From Verrucomicrobiales bacterium (GTDB taxonomy: Bacteria > Verrucomicrobiota > Verrucomicrobiia > Limisphaerales > F1-12-MAGs170): DNA of 54,231 bases. The translations under genes were made by a program, and so were the position numbers. Position 1 is the first letter of the stretch, and every line of letters begins with the position of its first letter. Of the stretch, positions 37,829 to 45,705 are shown piece after piece. The DNA lies in the NCBI GenBank assembly GCA_005777315.1, contig SXMN01000041.1, forward strand, positions 1-54,231. Reading direction: 5' to 3'. The notes beneath the pieces were generated by a model. The model had not been told where the DNA came from and ran no database searches. It worked only from the letters and a program-made list of their open reading frames with translations.

Positions 37829-37909
37829 ATGATGCAGCTCTTCCTTTTGTCAGGAGTTCTCGCTGTCGCCGCAGGCTGCCAGCAGGCGGAAATTATTTTA
37901 CCACCATGA
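37829..37909 (+). CDS. Micro-lipoprotein ORF overlapping the msrB start
   Basis: The 26-codon ORF (start ATGATG) reads as a complete lipoprotein signal peptide: a short N terminus, a hydrophobic core LFLLSGVLAVAAG, then the lipobox Cys (AAGC) and ten more residues. Its TGA overlaps the msrB ATG (ATGA). It is either a real tiny lipoprotein coupled to msrB or the signal peptide of MsrB separated by a frameshift. Lipid-anchored periplasmic MsrB forms are known, which makes the second reading attractive. It is too short for statistics. Confidence 0.45.
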   Translation: MMQLFLLSGVLAVAAGCQQAEIILPP

Positions 37910-38373
37910 GCGCCAATACCAACTCCACCCCAGCCAATGTCCAGAAGGTTGCCAGGACCGATGAGGAATGGCGGAGACGGCTCACGCCCGAGCAATACCG
38001 GGTGCTGCGCCAGGCAGGAACCGAGCCAGCATTTGGCCCGGGTTATGAGGAATTCAAGAAGCAGGGCGTGGGCACCTACGTTTGCGGCGGGTGCGGGGCG
38101 GAATTGTTCTCATCGAAGGAGAAATTTGATTCCCATTGCGGCTGGCCTTCATTCTACGACCCGGCAAACGCAAAGAACGTCATCTCGCGTGAGGATCATT
38201 CGCTTGGCTCGGTCCGGACGGAAGTCCTCTGTGCCCAATGCGGCGGCCATCTTGGGCACGTCTTCAAAGGGGAGGGATTCAATACTCCCACCGATCTTCG
38301 CTACTGCATCAACAGTGTGGCTCTGAAGTTTGTGCCGGCCTCGACGGAGAAATTGAAATCGTATCAGCCCTGA
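37906..38373 (+). CDS. msrB: Peptide-methionine (R)-S-oxide reductase
   Basis: The enzyme reduces methionine-R-sulfoxide in proteins using thioredoxin. From the ATG at 37906 there are 155 residues with EEWRRRLTPEQYRVLRQAGTEPAF, two zinc-binding CxxC pairs (CGGCG and CAQCGGHLGHVF), SHCGWPSF and the catalytic RYCINSVAL. The family domain is complete. In the same frame there is no signal peptide, but a lipoprotein-type signal in the -1 frame ends exactly at this start, raising the possibility that the native protein is exported. The stop lies 2 bp from the convergent cytochrome gene. Confidence 0.94.
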   Translation: MSANTNSTPANVQKVARTDEEWRRRLTPEQYRVLRQAGTEPAFGPGYEEFKKQGVGTYVCGGCGAELFSSKEKFDSHCGWPSFYDPANAKNVISREDHSLGSVRTEVLCAQCGGHLGHVFKGEGFNTPTDLRYCINSVALKFVPASTEKLKSYQP

Positions 38374-38375
38374 TT

Positions 38376-38918
38376 CTACTTCTTCTCCGGGGCAGCGAAG
38401 CGGCCGTTGAAAACAAAATCCTTCCCGGCACCGGCCTTGATATGGCATTCGGCGCACGATGAGGATTTCTGTGGCGGCGTGATATGGCTGCCGTCCGCTC
38501 GATACTCCACGAATTCCCATTCACCGCTGCGTTTGGCCGCATAGCCGGCTCCGAAGTCTTTCCCACGTCGCATCACATGCAGGCCAAGAACCTTCTCCTT
38601 TTGCAAGGCACCACCCGCTTCCTTCACCGGCCTGCCTTCCGAGTTCTTCACGGTGCTGGCGGTTTCCATGACCAGAACCGAACCGTTGGGATAGGGGAGT
38701 TGCGCAAGGTTGGTGACGGATGCAGCCAGCGCGTTGCCATAAACAGTCACAACCTTCGTGCCTTCATCGCGGATAACCGTACGGAGAACTTCGTAACCCT
38801 TCCCATAGTCACTGGGGAATCCCACACGATCTTCCGAAGGCGACGAACTGTCGGTTTCAGCCCCACCGGCTGACAGCGCCAAAACGCAGGACGATACGAC
38901 AAGCAGTTTGCCATTCAT
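38376..38918 (-). CDS. Exported cytochrome P460-type monohaem protein
   Basis: The ATG at 38918 gives 180 residues with a signal peptide ending near LSAGGAE. The mature domain has the P460-type beta sheet (VTVYGNALAASV, YPNGSVLVMETAS, GGALQKEKVLGLHVMRR, AKRSGEWEFVEY) and a C-terminal haem site CAECHIKAG. P460 proteins oxidise hydroxylamine or small N-oxides, or act as redox proteins; which applies here is unknown. It is divergent from the histidine kinase gene, 221 bp away start to start. Confidence 0.87.
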   Translation of the reverse strand: MNGKLLVVSSCVLALSAGGAETDSSSPSEDRVGFPSDYGKGYEVLRTVIRDEGTKVVTVYGNALAASVTNLAQLPYPNGSVLVMETASTVKNSEGRPVKEAGGALQKEKVLGLHVMRRGKDFGAGYAAKRSGEWEFVEYRADGSHITPPQKSSSCAECHIKAGAGKDFVFNGRFAAPEKK

Positions 38919-39139
38919 ATTGAGGAATGGGCGCAGTATCCGGGGGTGCCAGAAGAAGTCAACCTGGGTCTCAACTCGTGCTCCGGCCATGGATTCTGGC
39001 TTGATTAGGTCTGCCGATCTCGCCAATGGTTTGTTTGTCAGTCTCACCGGTTGCTCCCGCGTCATGCAGTCTGGTGCTGATTGCGAAGTCGGAAATGTTC
39101 CTCGGAGGCGTGAATGAGAACTCTGCGCGCAGAACTGAA

Positions 39140-40186
39140 ATGAAACACGGGTTGAGCCTGTCGGATCTCCTCGAAGGGGGGTTGGCGTGCGGCATCATCG
39201 GGTTCGATGCCGACCGGCGCATCATCGCGGTCAACACCGAGGTGCAGGGACTTCTCGCCCAACTATCGCCACAACTGTTGCGACATTCACTCGAGGTATT
39301 GGATCCTCCGCTTCGTGCAGTAATCGCTGAAAGTTTCGCGACGCAGAGAAGCATCCCCACAAGACAGATTGACCTGCAACTGCAGTCCGGAACGCAACGG
39401 CTGGCAGTTGCAACCCTCGCGACTTTTGATGATTCCTCCAGCGGAGTGGCGTTGATTGCGGTGTTGGTGGACATGACGGCGGCAGTGAAGCTTGACGACA
39501 ACCTGCGACGCCTCAACCAGCTCGCGAGTATCGGCACCCTGGGTGCGAGCATGGCTCACGAGATCAAGAACGCGCTGGTTGCCATCAAGACGTTCTTCGA
39601 CGCATCGAAACCCGAGGGCGGACAATCCGGCATGGAAGGGATCGTCGGTCGAGAGATTGAGCGCATCAACTCGATTGTCGGCCAGATGCTAAAAGCGTCC
39701 TCGGCGACGGCGACGGATCCGGGCCGGGTCCAGATTCATGGCGTTATTGATCAAACCTTGCGCCTCATGCAGCACCAGTTCGCGGAAAAACAGATCCAGG
39801 TGCATCGAGGTTTTTATTCGAGCCACAATGAAATTGAGGGCAAGGAGTTCCAGTTGGAACAGGTGTTCATCAACCTGTTTCTGAATGCCATCGCTGCCAT
39901 GCAGACTGGAGGAGACTTGCGCATCAGAACGGAATTGAAGCAAAGCACGAAAGCGGGAGGTTCTCAGGATCATCTGCTGATCTCCATTTCTGATTCAGGC
40001 ACCGGGATGCCACCTGAAATCCTCGCCGAAATCTTCGAGCCCTTCTTTACAACCAAGGCAGATGGCACGGGGCTTGGCCTTCCAATCACACGACGGATCA
40101 TCGAGGATCATCAGGGCACAATTTCTGTGGAAAGCGAAACCGGACGGGGCACCACCTTCCACATCCAACTGCCCGTGCTTGGTTGA
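39140..40186 (+). CDS. Sensor histidine kinase with PAS-like input domain (orphan)
   Basis: The ATG at 39140 gives 348 residues. Residues 1-110 are PAS-like ([39 protein letters not shown]). The H-box is [14 protein letters not shown] with the phosphorylated His near 140. The ATPase domain has the N-box [12 protein letters not shown]1 [12 protein letters not shown]-box [10 protein letters not shown] and G2 [12 protein letters not shown], as in NtrB-type kinases. There are no membrane segments, so it senses a cytoplasmic signal. No response regulator is adjacent. It lies upstream of the homocysteine methyltransferase-MTHFR gene, 125 bp away. Confidence 0.9.
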   Translation: MKHGLSLSDLLEGGLACGIIGFDADRRIIAVNTEVQGLLAQLSPQLLRHSLEVLDPPLRAVIAESFATQRSIPTRQIDLQLQSGTQRLAVATLATFDDSSSGVALIAVLVDMTAAVKLDDNLRRLNQLASIGTLGASMAHEIKNALVAIKTFFDASKPEGGQSGMEGIVGREIERINSIVGQMLKASSATATDPGRVQIHGVIDQTLRLMQHQFAEKQIQVHRGFYSSHNEIEGKEFQLEQVFINLFLNAIAAMQTGGDLRIRTELKQSTKAGGSQDHLLISISDSGTGMPPEILAEIFEPFFTTKADGTGLGLPITRRIIEDHQGTISVESETGRGTTFHIQLPVLG

Positions 40187-40235
40187 ACAACAAACAATTC
40201 CACCTCCGCTGGACAGATTGAATCCTGACGCGGCA

Positions 40236-40281
40236 AGCCTTTCCGGCAAAGCACGGTTGCAAGGCTCACTCCCCTGCGGGG
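40236..40281 (+). promoter_or_regulatory. Paired hairpins in the leader of the methyltransferase-MTHFR gene
   Basis: AGCCTT (40236-40241) pairs with AAGGCT (40261-40266), with an inner GCAA/TTGC stem. A second short hairpin, CCCC-TGC-GGGG (40271-40281), follows, ending 30 bp before the start codon. Methionine and one-carbon genes often have riboswitch leaders, but I could not match this to SAM, SAH or cobalamin consensus motifs. Confidence 0.35.
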
Positions 40282-40311
40282 AATTGAATCAACGAGACAA
40301 AATTTGAATAT

Positions 40312-42165
40312 ATGTCGAAGTTCCTCGAAGAACTGAAGAGCGGTCTAATCTTGGGTGACGGAGCAATCGGCACCCTGCTGTACCAGCGCGGGGAACCTCT
40401 CAACGGTTGCTACGACTCGTTGAACATCGAACGCCCGGAGGTGATTCGGCAGGTTCATTTGGATTATCTCTCAGCCGGCGCGCGCCTGATCGAAACAAAC
40501 ACCTTTGGAGCCAACCGATTCAAGCTGGAGAAGTACGGGATTCCGGAGAAAGTTCGCGCCATCAACGAAGCGGGGGCTCGTCTGGCCGTCGAAGCGTGCC
40601 GCCCATCCGCGGCTCATGTCGCGGGATCAGTTGGTCCGTTGAGCGCGAACCCGTCGGAAATTCTCGACGTCGAACTGAAAAAGACAGCGTATCGCGAGCA
40701 GATGGAAGGCTTGCTGGCGGGTGGAGTGGATGTTCTCTTTCTGGAGACATTTTCGAAAGCTGGGGAACTCGTTCTTGCGCTGGAGGTGGCCAAATCGCTC
40801 GCGAACCTGCCTGTCATCGCGTCGCTGAGTTTTAGCGATGATGGACACACCGCGGACGGGCTTCGAATCAATCAGGCATTTCAGCGATTGCGCGACTCTG
40901 GCGCCGAAGTCGTCGGTGTAAACTGCCACGTTGGCCCGCTGGGAGTGGAGAGATTACTGACAGAGCTGGAGGTCCGAGCTGGAGATTTGATCAGCGCCTT
41001 TCCGAATGCGGGGCGTCCGGAATTCTTCCTCGGCCGCTACATTTACCACCCGACCTCGCAGTATTTCGCTGACTTCGTCCCGAAGCTTGTAGCCCAGGGA
41101 GCACGGCTGATCGGTGGCTGCTGCGGAACGGATCCTGGAACGATTGCGGCGATGGCTCCGGTGCTGCGAGCGCTTGAGCCTGTGACCACGAAACACGTTT
41201 TCGCCGCGTTAAAGGTGGAACCTGTGGTCCGTTCCACGCCGCCCCTTGAAGTCAACCTCCTGGATCTGGCTCGCGACCGGACATTGATCGTCACTGAACT
41301 CGATCCACCCAAGAGTCTGAGCCTGGAGAAAATGATCGAGGGTTCGCGCGCATTGAAGGCCGCAGGGACGGACTTCGTGACGATGGCGGACAACTCCCTG
41401 GCAATCCTCCGGGTTTCGAATCTTGCCTCGGCGTTGCTGGTGAAACAACAGGCAGCCATCGAACCAATCATTCATCTGGCCTGCCGTGATCGCAACCTTC
41501 TCGGCCTGCAGTCGGAACTCATGGGAATGCACGCCCTGGGAATGAATCACGTTCTGGCGCTTACAGGAGACCCCGCAAAAGTGGGTGATCATCCGGGCGC
41601 TTCGAGCGTCTATGACGTGAATTCGATCGGGCTAATCAAGACCATCAAGCGATTGAACGAAGGATTTGCCGCCAATGGACGCGATCTCAAGGATAGAACA
41701 AGATTCCTGATAGGGTGCGCCTTCAATCCAAACTCCCGGAATATCGACAGCCAGGTGAGGAAGTTGGACGACAAGCTCAAGGCCGGCGCTCATTATGTGA
41801 TGACACAGCCGATCTTCGATCCTGCGCTGGCTCGCGTCACATTCGAGAAGACCCGGGCTTTTGGGGTTCCGATTTTAGTGGGGGTCATGCCCCTCCTCAA
41901 CGCGCGGAACACGGAATTCCTTCACAATGAAGTTCCGGGAATTGTGATTCCAGATTCAATCCGCGAAAGAATGCGCGGGAAAGAGGGGCCCGTGGGCAAC
42001 TCGGAAGGACTGGCTGTGGCTCGCGACCTTTGCGATGCCGTCCTTGAGTTTTTTTCAGGCATCTATCTGATCACGCCGCTGATGAGGTACGATCTGACGG
42101 TCGAACTCTCCCGTTACGTGCGTGAAAAGGAAGCGGCGTCCCGCGCAACGCCCCCGGCCAAATAG
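40312..42165 (+). CDS. Bifunctional homocysteine S-methyltransferase / methylenetetrahydrofolate reductase
   Basis: The 617-residue product fuses two enzymes. Residues ~1-300 are the homocysteine methyltransferase barrel (LILGDGAIGTLLYQRG, ETNTFGANRFKLEKYG, zinc ligands in GVNCHVGP and GGCCGTDPG). Residues ~320-610 are MTHFR (TELDPPKSLSLEKMIEG, VLALTGDPAKVGDHPGAS, GCAFNPNSRNIDSQ, MTQPIFDPALA, GVMPLLNARN). It would reduce 5,10-methylene-THF and methylate homocysteine, like Bacillus YitJ. It acts in the cytosolic methionine/folate cycle. Its leader has hairpins. A metallophosphatase gene follows after 42 bp and may be co-transcribed. Confidence 0.94.
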   Translation: MSKFLEELKSGLILGDGAIGTLLYQRGEPLNGCYDSLNIERPEVIRQVHLDYLSAGARLIETNTFGANRFKLEKYGIPEKVRAINEAGARLAVEACRPSAAHVAGSVGPLSANPSEILDVELKKTAYREQMEGLLAGGVDVLFLETFSKAGELVLALEVAKSLANLPVIASLSFSDDGHTADGLRINQAFQRLRDSGAEVVGVNCHVGPLGVERLLTELEVRAGDLISAFPNAGRPEFFLGRYIYHPTSQYFADFVPKLVAQGARLIGGCCGTDPGTIAAMAPVLRALEPVTTKHVFAALKVEPVVRSTPPLEVNLLDLARDRTLIVTELDPPKSLSLEKMIEGSRALKAAGTDFVTMADNSLAILRVSNLASALLVKQQAAIEPIIHLACRDRNLLGLQSELMGMHALGMNHVLALTGDPAKVGDHPGASSVYDVNSIGLIKTIKRLNEGFAANGRDLKDRTRFLIGCAFNPNSRNIDSQVRKLDDKLKAGAHYVMTQPIFDPALARVTFEKTRAFGVPILVGVMPLLNARNTEFLHNEVPGIVIPDSIRERMRGKEGPVGNSEGLAVARDLCDAVLEFFSGIYLITPLMRYDLTVELSRYVREKEAASRATPPAK

Positions 42166-42207
42166 AGCCTGATTGTCGGCTCAAACGGATTTCGCGAGCC
42201 ATCTGCC

Positions 42208-43200
42208 ATGACTCAGTCAAAGACACTCTTTGTTCTGAGCGACGTGCATTACGCCTGTGATGCGGAGCGGGAGCGCGGTGTCACGGAGTTCCACGTGATC
42301 CAAAATCCCCTTGTGCGCGTGCTGGTTCGCGGATACCGGCACTTCATCTGGCGCCGCGATCCGTTCGCACACAATCATCGTCTGGACCAATTCCTCGCTG
42401 GCGCGAACGGAGCTGATTTCGTGGTGGCGAACGGCGATTATTCTTGTGATACAGCGTTTATAGGATTGAGCGATCCCGCGAGTTATGAGAGCGCGGGACA
42501 ATGTATCGCGAGATTGCGTTCGGCTTTCGGCTCTTCCGTGGAATTCACAATCGGCGACCATGAATTGGGAAAAACCAGCCTCTTCGGTGAAAAAGGAGGT
42601 CTGCGACTGGCCAGTTTTTCAGCAACGAAACAACTCGGACTCCAGTCGCACTGGACTCGCGAGCTGGATGATTTCGTCCTTGTGGGGGTGACTTCATCAC
42701 TGATCGCTCTTCCGGTTTATGAGCCGGAAGCGTTGCCTGGCGAGCGCGGCCACTGGCGGGAGCTGCGGGAACAACATCTGAGCGAAATCCGGAACACGTT
42801 TTCCAGCCTGGATCCTGGTCAGAAGGTTTTGCTCTTCTGCCACGATCCCACGGCACTGCCATATCTCGCCGAGGAACGGGAAATCCGTTCCAAGCTCAAT
42901 CAGATCGCGGTGACTCTTATCGGTCATCTTCACTCAAATCTTTACTTGTGGCAGAGCCGTCTCCTGGCCGGGATGCCGCCCATCCGGTTCCTTGGAAATT
43001 CGGTTCGCCGCATGAGCACCGCCTTGAATCAGGCACGTTGTTGGAAAGCATTTCAAACCCGGCTTTGCCCTTCGCTTGGTGGCATCGAGCTTCTGGATGA
43101 TGGTGGATATTTTCAAATTCAACTCCGGAAGGACCGCGAAGCTGCCATGCATTTTCGATGGCACCCGCTTCCACGGAAAGTCGCCGCTTCTACGCCGTGA
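42208..43200 (+). CDS. Calcineurin-like metallophosphoesterase
   Basis: The 330-residue soluble protein has the metal-binding motifs of the superfamily in order: FVLSDVHYA (D-x-H), VVANGDYSCD (GD), TIGDHELGKTS (GDHE, replacing the usual GNHD), LLFCHDPTALP and LIGHLHSNLY (GHxH). No signal peptide is present. It likely hydrolyses a phosphoester such as a nucleotide, lipid or UDP-diacylglucosamine-type substrate; the sequence does not decide which. It follows the methyltransferase-MTHFR gene by 42 bp. Confidence 0.87.
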   Translation: MTQSKTLFVLSDVHYACDAERERGVTEFHVIQNPLVRVLVRGYRHFIWRRDPFAHNHRLDQFLAGANGADFVVANGDYSCDTAFIGLSDPASYESAGQCIARLRSAFGSSVEFTIGDHELGKTSLFGEKGGLRLASFSATKQLGLQSHWTRELDDFVLVGVTSSLIALPVYEPEALPGERGHWRELREQHLSEIRNTFSSLDPGQKVLLFCHDPTALPYLAEEREIRSKLNQIAVTLIGHLHSNLYLWQSRLLAGMPPIRFLGNSVRRMSTALNQARCWKAFQTRLCPSLGGIELLDDGGYFQIQLRKDREAAMHFRWHPLPRKVAASTP

Positions 43201-43360
43201 ATTGGTTCAGTTTCTCAATTCTGTCCTAAAGGGAGACGACACAGCCCATAATTCTCGCTTTTGAGCGGCAAGGTGCAGGAGCAATCCTCGTATTCCTTCG
43301 AGAAGTCAACGAGTTAGACCACCTCCCGTCTTCGGTACGCCCGTTGCTAGTGTGCATGAT

Positions 43361-43433
43361 GTCGGCTTGTTGCGACGCTAATCCGCAACGACCGGCACAG
43401 CCAGAGAGACACGAAACCTCTCAAGGTAACGCT
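43361..43433 (+). ncRNA. Candidate structured RNA (two stem-loops ahead of a terminator)
   Basis: Stem 1 is two-part: GTCGG (43361-43365) with CCGGC (43392-43396), and GTTGCG (43369-43374) with CGCAAC (43384-43389). Stem 2 is GAGAG (43404-43408) with CTCTC (43418-43422). A strong terminator follows directly. The cluster lies 160 bp or more after the metallophosphatase stop, so it could be a separate small RNA or a structured 3' UTR. No known RNA family was recognised. Confidence 0.3.
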
Positions 43434-43470
43434 AGAGCCGCCTACGTGTGTAGAGCGGCTCTTACTTTTT
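43434..43470 (+). terminator. Rho-independent terminator
   Basis: AGAGCCGC (43434-43441) pairs with GCGGCTCT (43455-43462), continued by CTAC/GTAG with one bulged A and a GTGT loop. TAC and five T residues follow. The orientation is rightward, so it ends the metallophosphatase transcript or the candidate small RNA. Confidence 0.85.
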
Positions 43471-43627
43471 GGAACCTCAACTGATAAATGGTGTCCGGCG
43501 AATTTCGCACGGTTGGAGCCCTGTAGCCCGGGACTCGTCGGAAATGGCGGCCGGATAAACGATTCCCACTGAGCTGGGATCAAAAATCCGTCGGATGCCT
43601 CCATCGTGCTCAACTGCACGGGCGCGC

Positions 43628-45493
43628 CTATTCCACGGTGACGCTCTTGGCGAGATTCCTTGGTTTGTCCACGTCGCAACCGCGGGCCACCGCCACATGA
43701 TATGCCAGCAACTGGAGCGGGATCACGGCGAGCAATGGGAAGACCGGTTCGAGCGTTGAAGGAATGCGAATGACTTCATCGGCCAGCTTGTCCACACGGG
43801 TGTCCCCTTCCGTCGCAATGGCGATGATCGGCCCCTTCCGCGCCTTGACTTCCTGAAGATTGCTCATGGTCTTTTCGTACATGGAGTCACTTGGCGCGAT
43901 AACGACACTCGGGGTGTGCTCATCAATGAGTGCGATCGGCCCATGCTTCATTTCAGCAGCCGGATATCCCTCCGCATGGATGTAGGAAATTTCCTTGAGT
44001 TTCAGCGCGCCCTCGAGCGCCACCGGAAAATTGTACTGACGGCCGAGGAAGAATAAATTCTGCGCACTGGCGTACTTGAGGGCGATGCGCTTGATGTGCT
44101 CATCCTGTGCCAGAATGCTTTCAATCTGTTCGGGCACCCGCTCCAGTGCGCGTATGATCTCAAGGCCGCGTCGCAGGGGAAGCATCCGGATGCGCCCCAT
44201 GAACAAGGCGAGCAAGGTCAACACCGTGACCTGCGATGTGAACGCCTTGGTGGATGCCACGCCAATCTCCGGTCCCGCGTGAAGATAGATGCCGCCGTCC
44301 GCCTCCCTCGCGATGGTGCTGCCAACGACATTGCAAATCGCGAGCGCCTTGTGTCCGCGACGCTTCGATTCCCGCAATCCCGCCAATGTGTCAGCCGTTT
44401 CTCCAGATTGGGTGATCGCAATAACCAATGTGTGCTTCTCGATCGGCGCGTTTCGATAGCGAAATTCACTGGCGTACTCGACCTCGACCGGAATATGGGC
44501 GAATTCCTCGATCAGATACTCCCCGACGAGCGCCGCGTGCCAGCTCGTGCCGCAGGCGGTGAGGACCACCTGATCCACGGCGCGTAACTCAGCCACGGAC
44601 ATGTTCAATCCGCCAAATCGCGCGGTTGCTTCTTCGTGATCCATCCTTCCACGAAGGGCATTCCTGACGGTGACCGGCTGCTCGAAGATTTCTTTGAGCA
44701 TGTAGTGCGGGAACTTCCCACGCTCCGCGGCTTCCGGATTGAATTCGATCTGGCTGATCTGCACCTTCGCGGTATCCGCCCCGAGGTTGATGACGCCGAA
44801 CTCATCCGCGGTGATCGTCACCACATCGTAATCGTTGAGATAAACCACCTGCCGCGTGTGTGCGACCATTGCTGTCACATCACTTGCCAGGAAGTTCTCC
44901 CCCTGCCCGACGCCGACTATCAATGGCGACCCTCGCCGGGCCCCCACCATCACTTCCGGATAATCGGCACAGACAACGGCAATGCCGTAAGTGCCGATGA
45001 CTTCCCGAAGAGCACCGGCCACCGCGCGGGCGAGCGGATGGCGCGCGTCCACCTCGCTGTTCGGGACTTCCGCCTGCTTGAGATGTTCCCCGATCAGGTG
45101 AGCCAGCACTTCCGTGTCCGTGGCGGACTTGAAAACATGGCCCGCACGACTTAACCGATCCTTGATGCCGTCGAAATTCTCGATCACGCCGTTGTGGACC
45201 ACGGCGATGCGTCCACTCTGATCCAGGTGAGGATGGGAGTTTTCATCCGAGGGCGGACCGTGAGTAGCCCATCTCGTGTGCCCAATTCCGAGCTGTCCAG
45301 CGACGGGTGAACCGCCGATCAACGGGGCCAGGCCCTCGTCGATCTTACCCTTCTTCTTCCGCAGATGGATGGCGTGGTCGCGCAAGACCGCCACTCCAGC
45401 GCTGTCGTAGCCGCGGTACTCGAGCCGCCGCAATCCTTCGATGATGATGGGCGAGGCCTGCTTTTTTCCGATATATCCAAGAATTCCGCACAT
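43628..45493 (-). CDS. glmS: Glutamine--fructose-6-phosphate aminotransferase (isomerising)
   Basis: The enzyme makes glucosamine-6-phosphate from fructose-6-phosphate and glutamine, the entry to UDP-GlcNAc for peptidoglycan and LPS. The 621-residue product begins MCGILGYIG with the catalytic Cys2, has the glutaminase motifs LEYRGYDSAG, HTRWATHG and VHNGVIENF, and two SIS domains (ACGTSWHAALVGEY, ITQSGETADTLAGLRE, HAEGYPAAEMKHGPIALI), and ends with the usual ...KSVTVE tail. It is divergent from glgC. A terminator-like hairpin lies in its leader about 46 bases upstream of the start. Confidence 0.97.
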   Translation of the reverse strand: MCGILGYIGKKQASPIIIEGLRRLEYRGYDSAGVAVLRDHAIHLRKKKGKIDEGLAPLIGGSPVAGQLGIGHTRWATHGPPSDENSHPHLDQSGRIAVVHNGVIENFDGIKDRLSRAGHVFKSATDTEVLAHLIGEHLKQAEVPNSEVDARHPLARAVAGALREVIGTYGIAVVCADYPEVMVGARRGSPLIVGVGQGENFLASDVTAMVAHTRQVVYLNDYDVVTITADEFGVINLGADTAKVQISQIEFNPEAAERGKFPHYMLKEIFEQPVTVRNALRGRMDHEEATARFGGLNMSVAELRAVDQVVLTACGTSWHAALVGEYLIEEFAHIPVEVEYASEFRYRNAPIEKHTLVIAITQSGETADTLAGLRESKRRGHKALAICNVVGSTIAREADGGIYLHAGPEIGVASTKAFTSQVTVLTLLALFMGRIRMLPLRRGLEIIRALERVPEQIESILAQDEHIKRIALKYASAQNLFFLGRQYNFPVALEGALKLKEISYIHAEGYPAAEMKHGPIALIDEHTPSVVIAPSDSMYEKTMSNLQEVKARKGPIIAIATEGDTRVDKLADEVIRIPSTLEPVFPLLAVIPLQLLAYHVAVARGCDVDKPRNLAKSVTVE

Positions 45494-45538
45494 GTGATGA
45501 AACGGGGGTTAACCTGAACCGGGTTTGCTGAGTGACTC

Positions 45539-45574
45539 AAAATCCGCCGGTCGAGTATCAGGGAGACCGGCGGA
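45539..45574 (-). promoter_or_regulatory. Terminator-like hairpin in the glmS leader (candidate attenuator)
   Basis: Read on the glmS strand, TCCGCCGGTC pairs perfectly with GACCGGCGGA (arms 45565-45574 and 45543-45552) around a 12-nt loop and is followed at once by four T residues. The next gene upstream (glgC) is divergent, so no transcript from another gene needs stopping here. That makes a regulatory leader terminator plausible. Adjacent is the 11-bp palindrome TGAGTGACTCA (45529-45539). The glmS ribozyme core was not recognised. Confidence 0.5.
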
Positions 45575-45705
45575 AGGATTCCAACCGCATCGGGATCCCT
45601 GGGCATTATTTTGGCGCGTCACTTTGTTTATTTACTCACCAAATGGAGATGTTGTTTACTGAGGGCGAAATCTAACAGCAATCGACCTGTCGAAAAAGGA
45701 ATTTT

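Larger units (their letters stand above)
43201..43627. other. 427-bp spacer between convergent genes
   Basis: No convincing protein gene was seen. The only clear content is the structured segment ending in a terminator at 43361-43470. Bases 43471-43627, beside the glmS stop, show nothing I can support. Confidence 0.5.

Noticed and set aside
45494..45705. glmS ribozyme upstream of glmS
   Set aside because: The conserved ribozyme core was not recognisable; only a simple hairpin with a T-tract is present.
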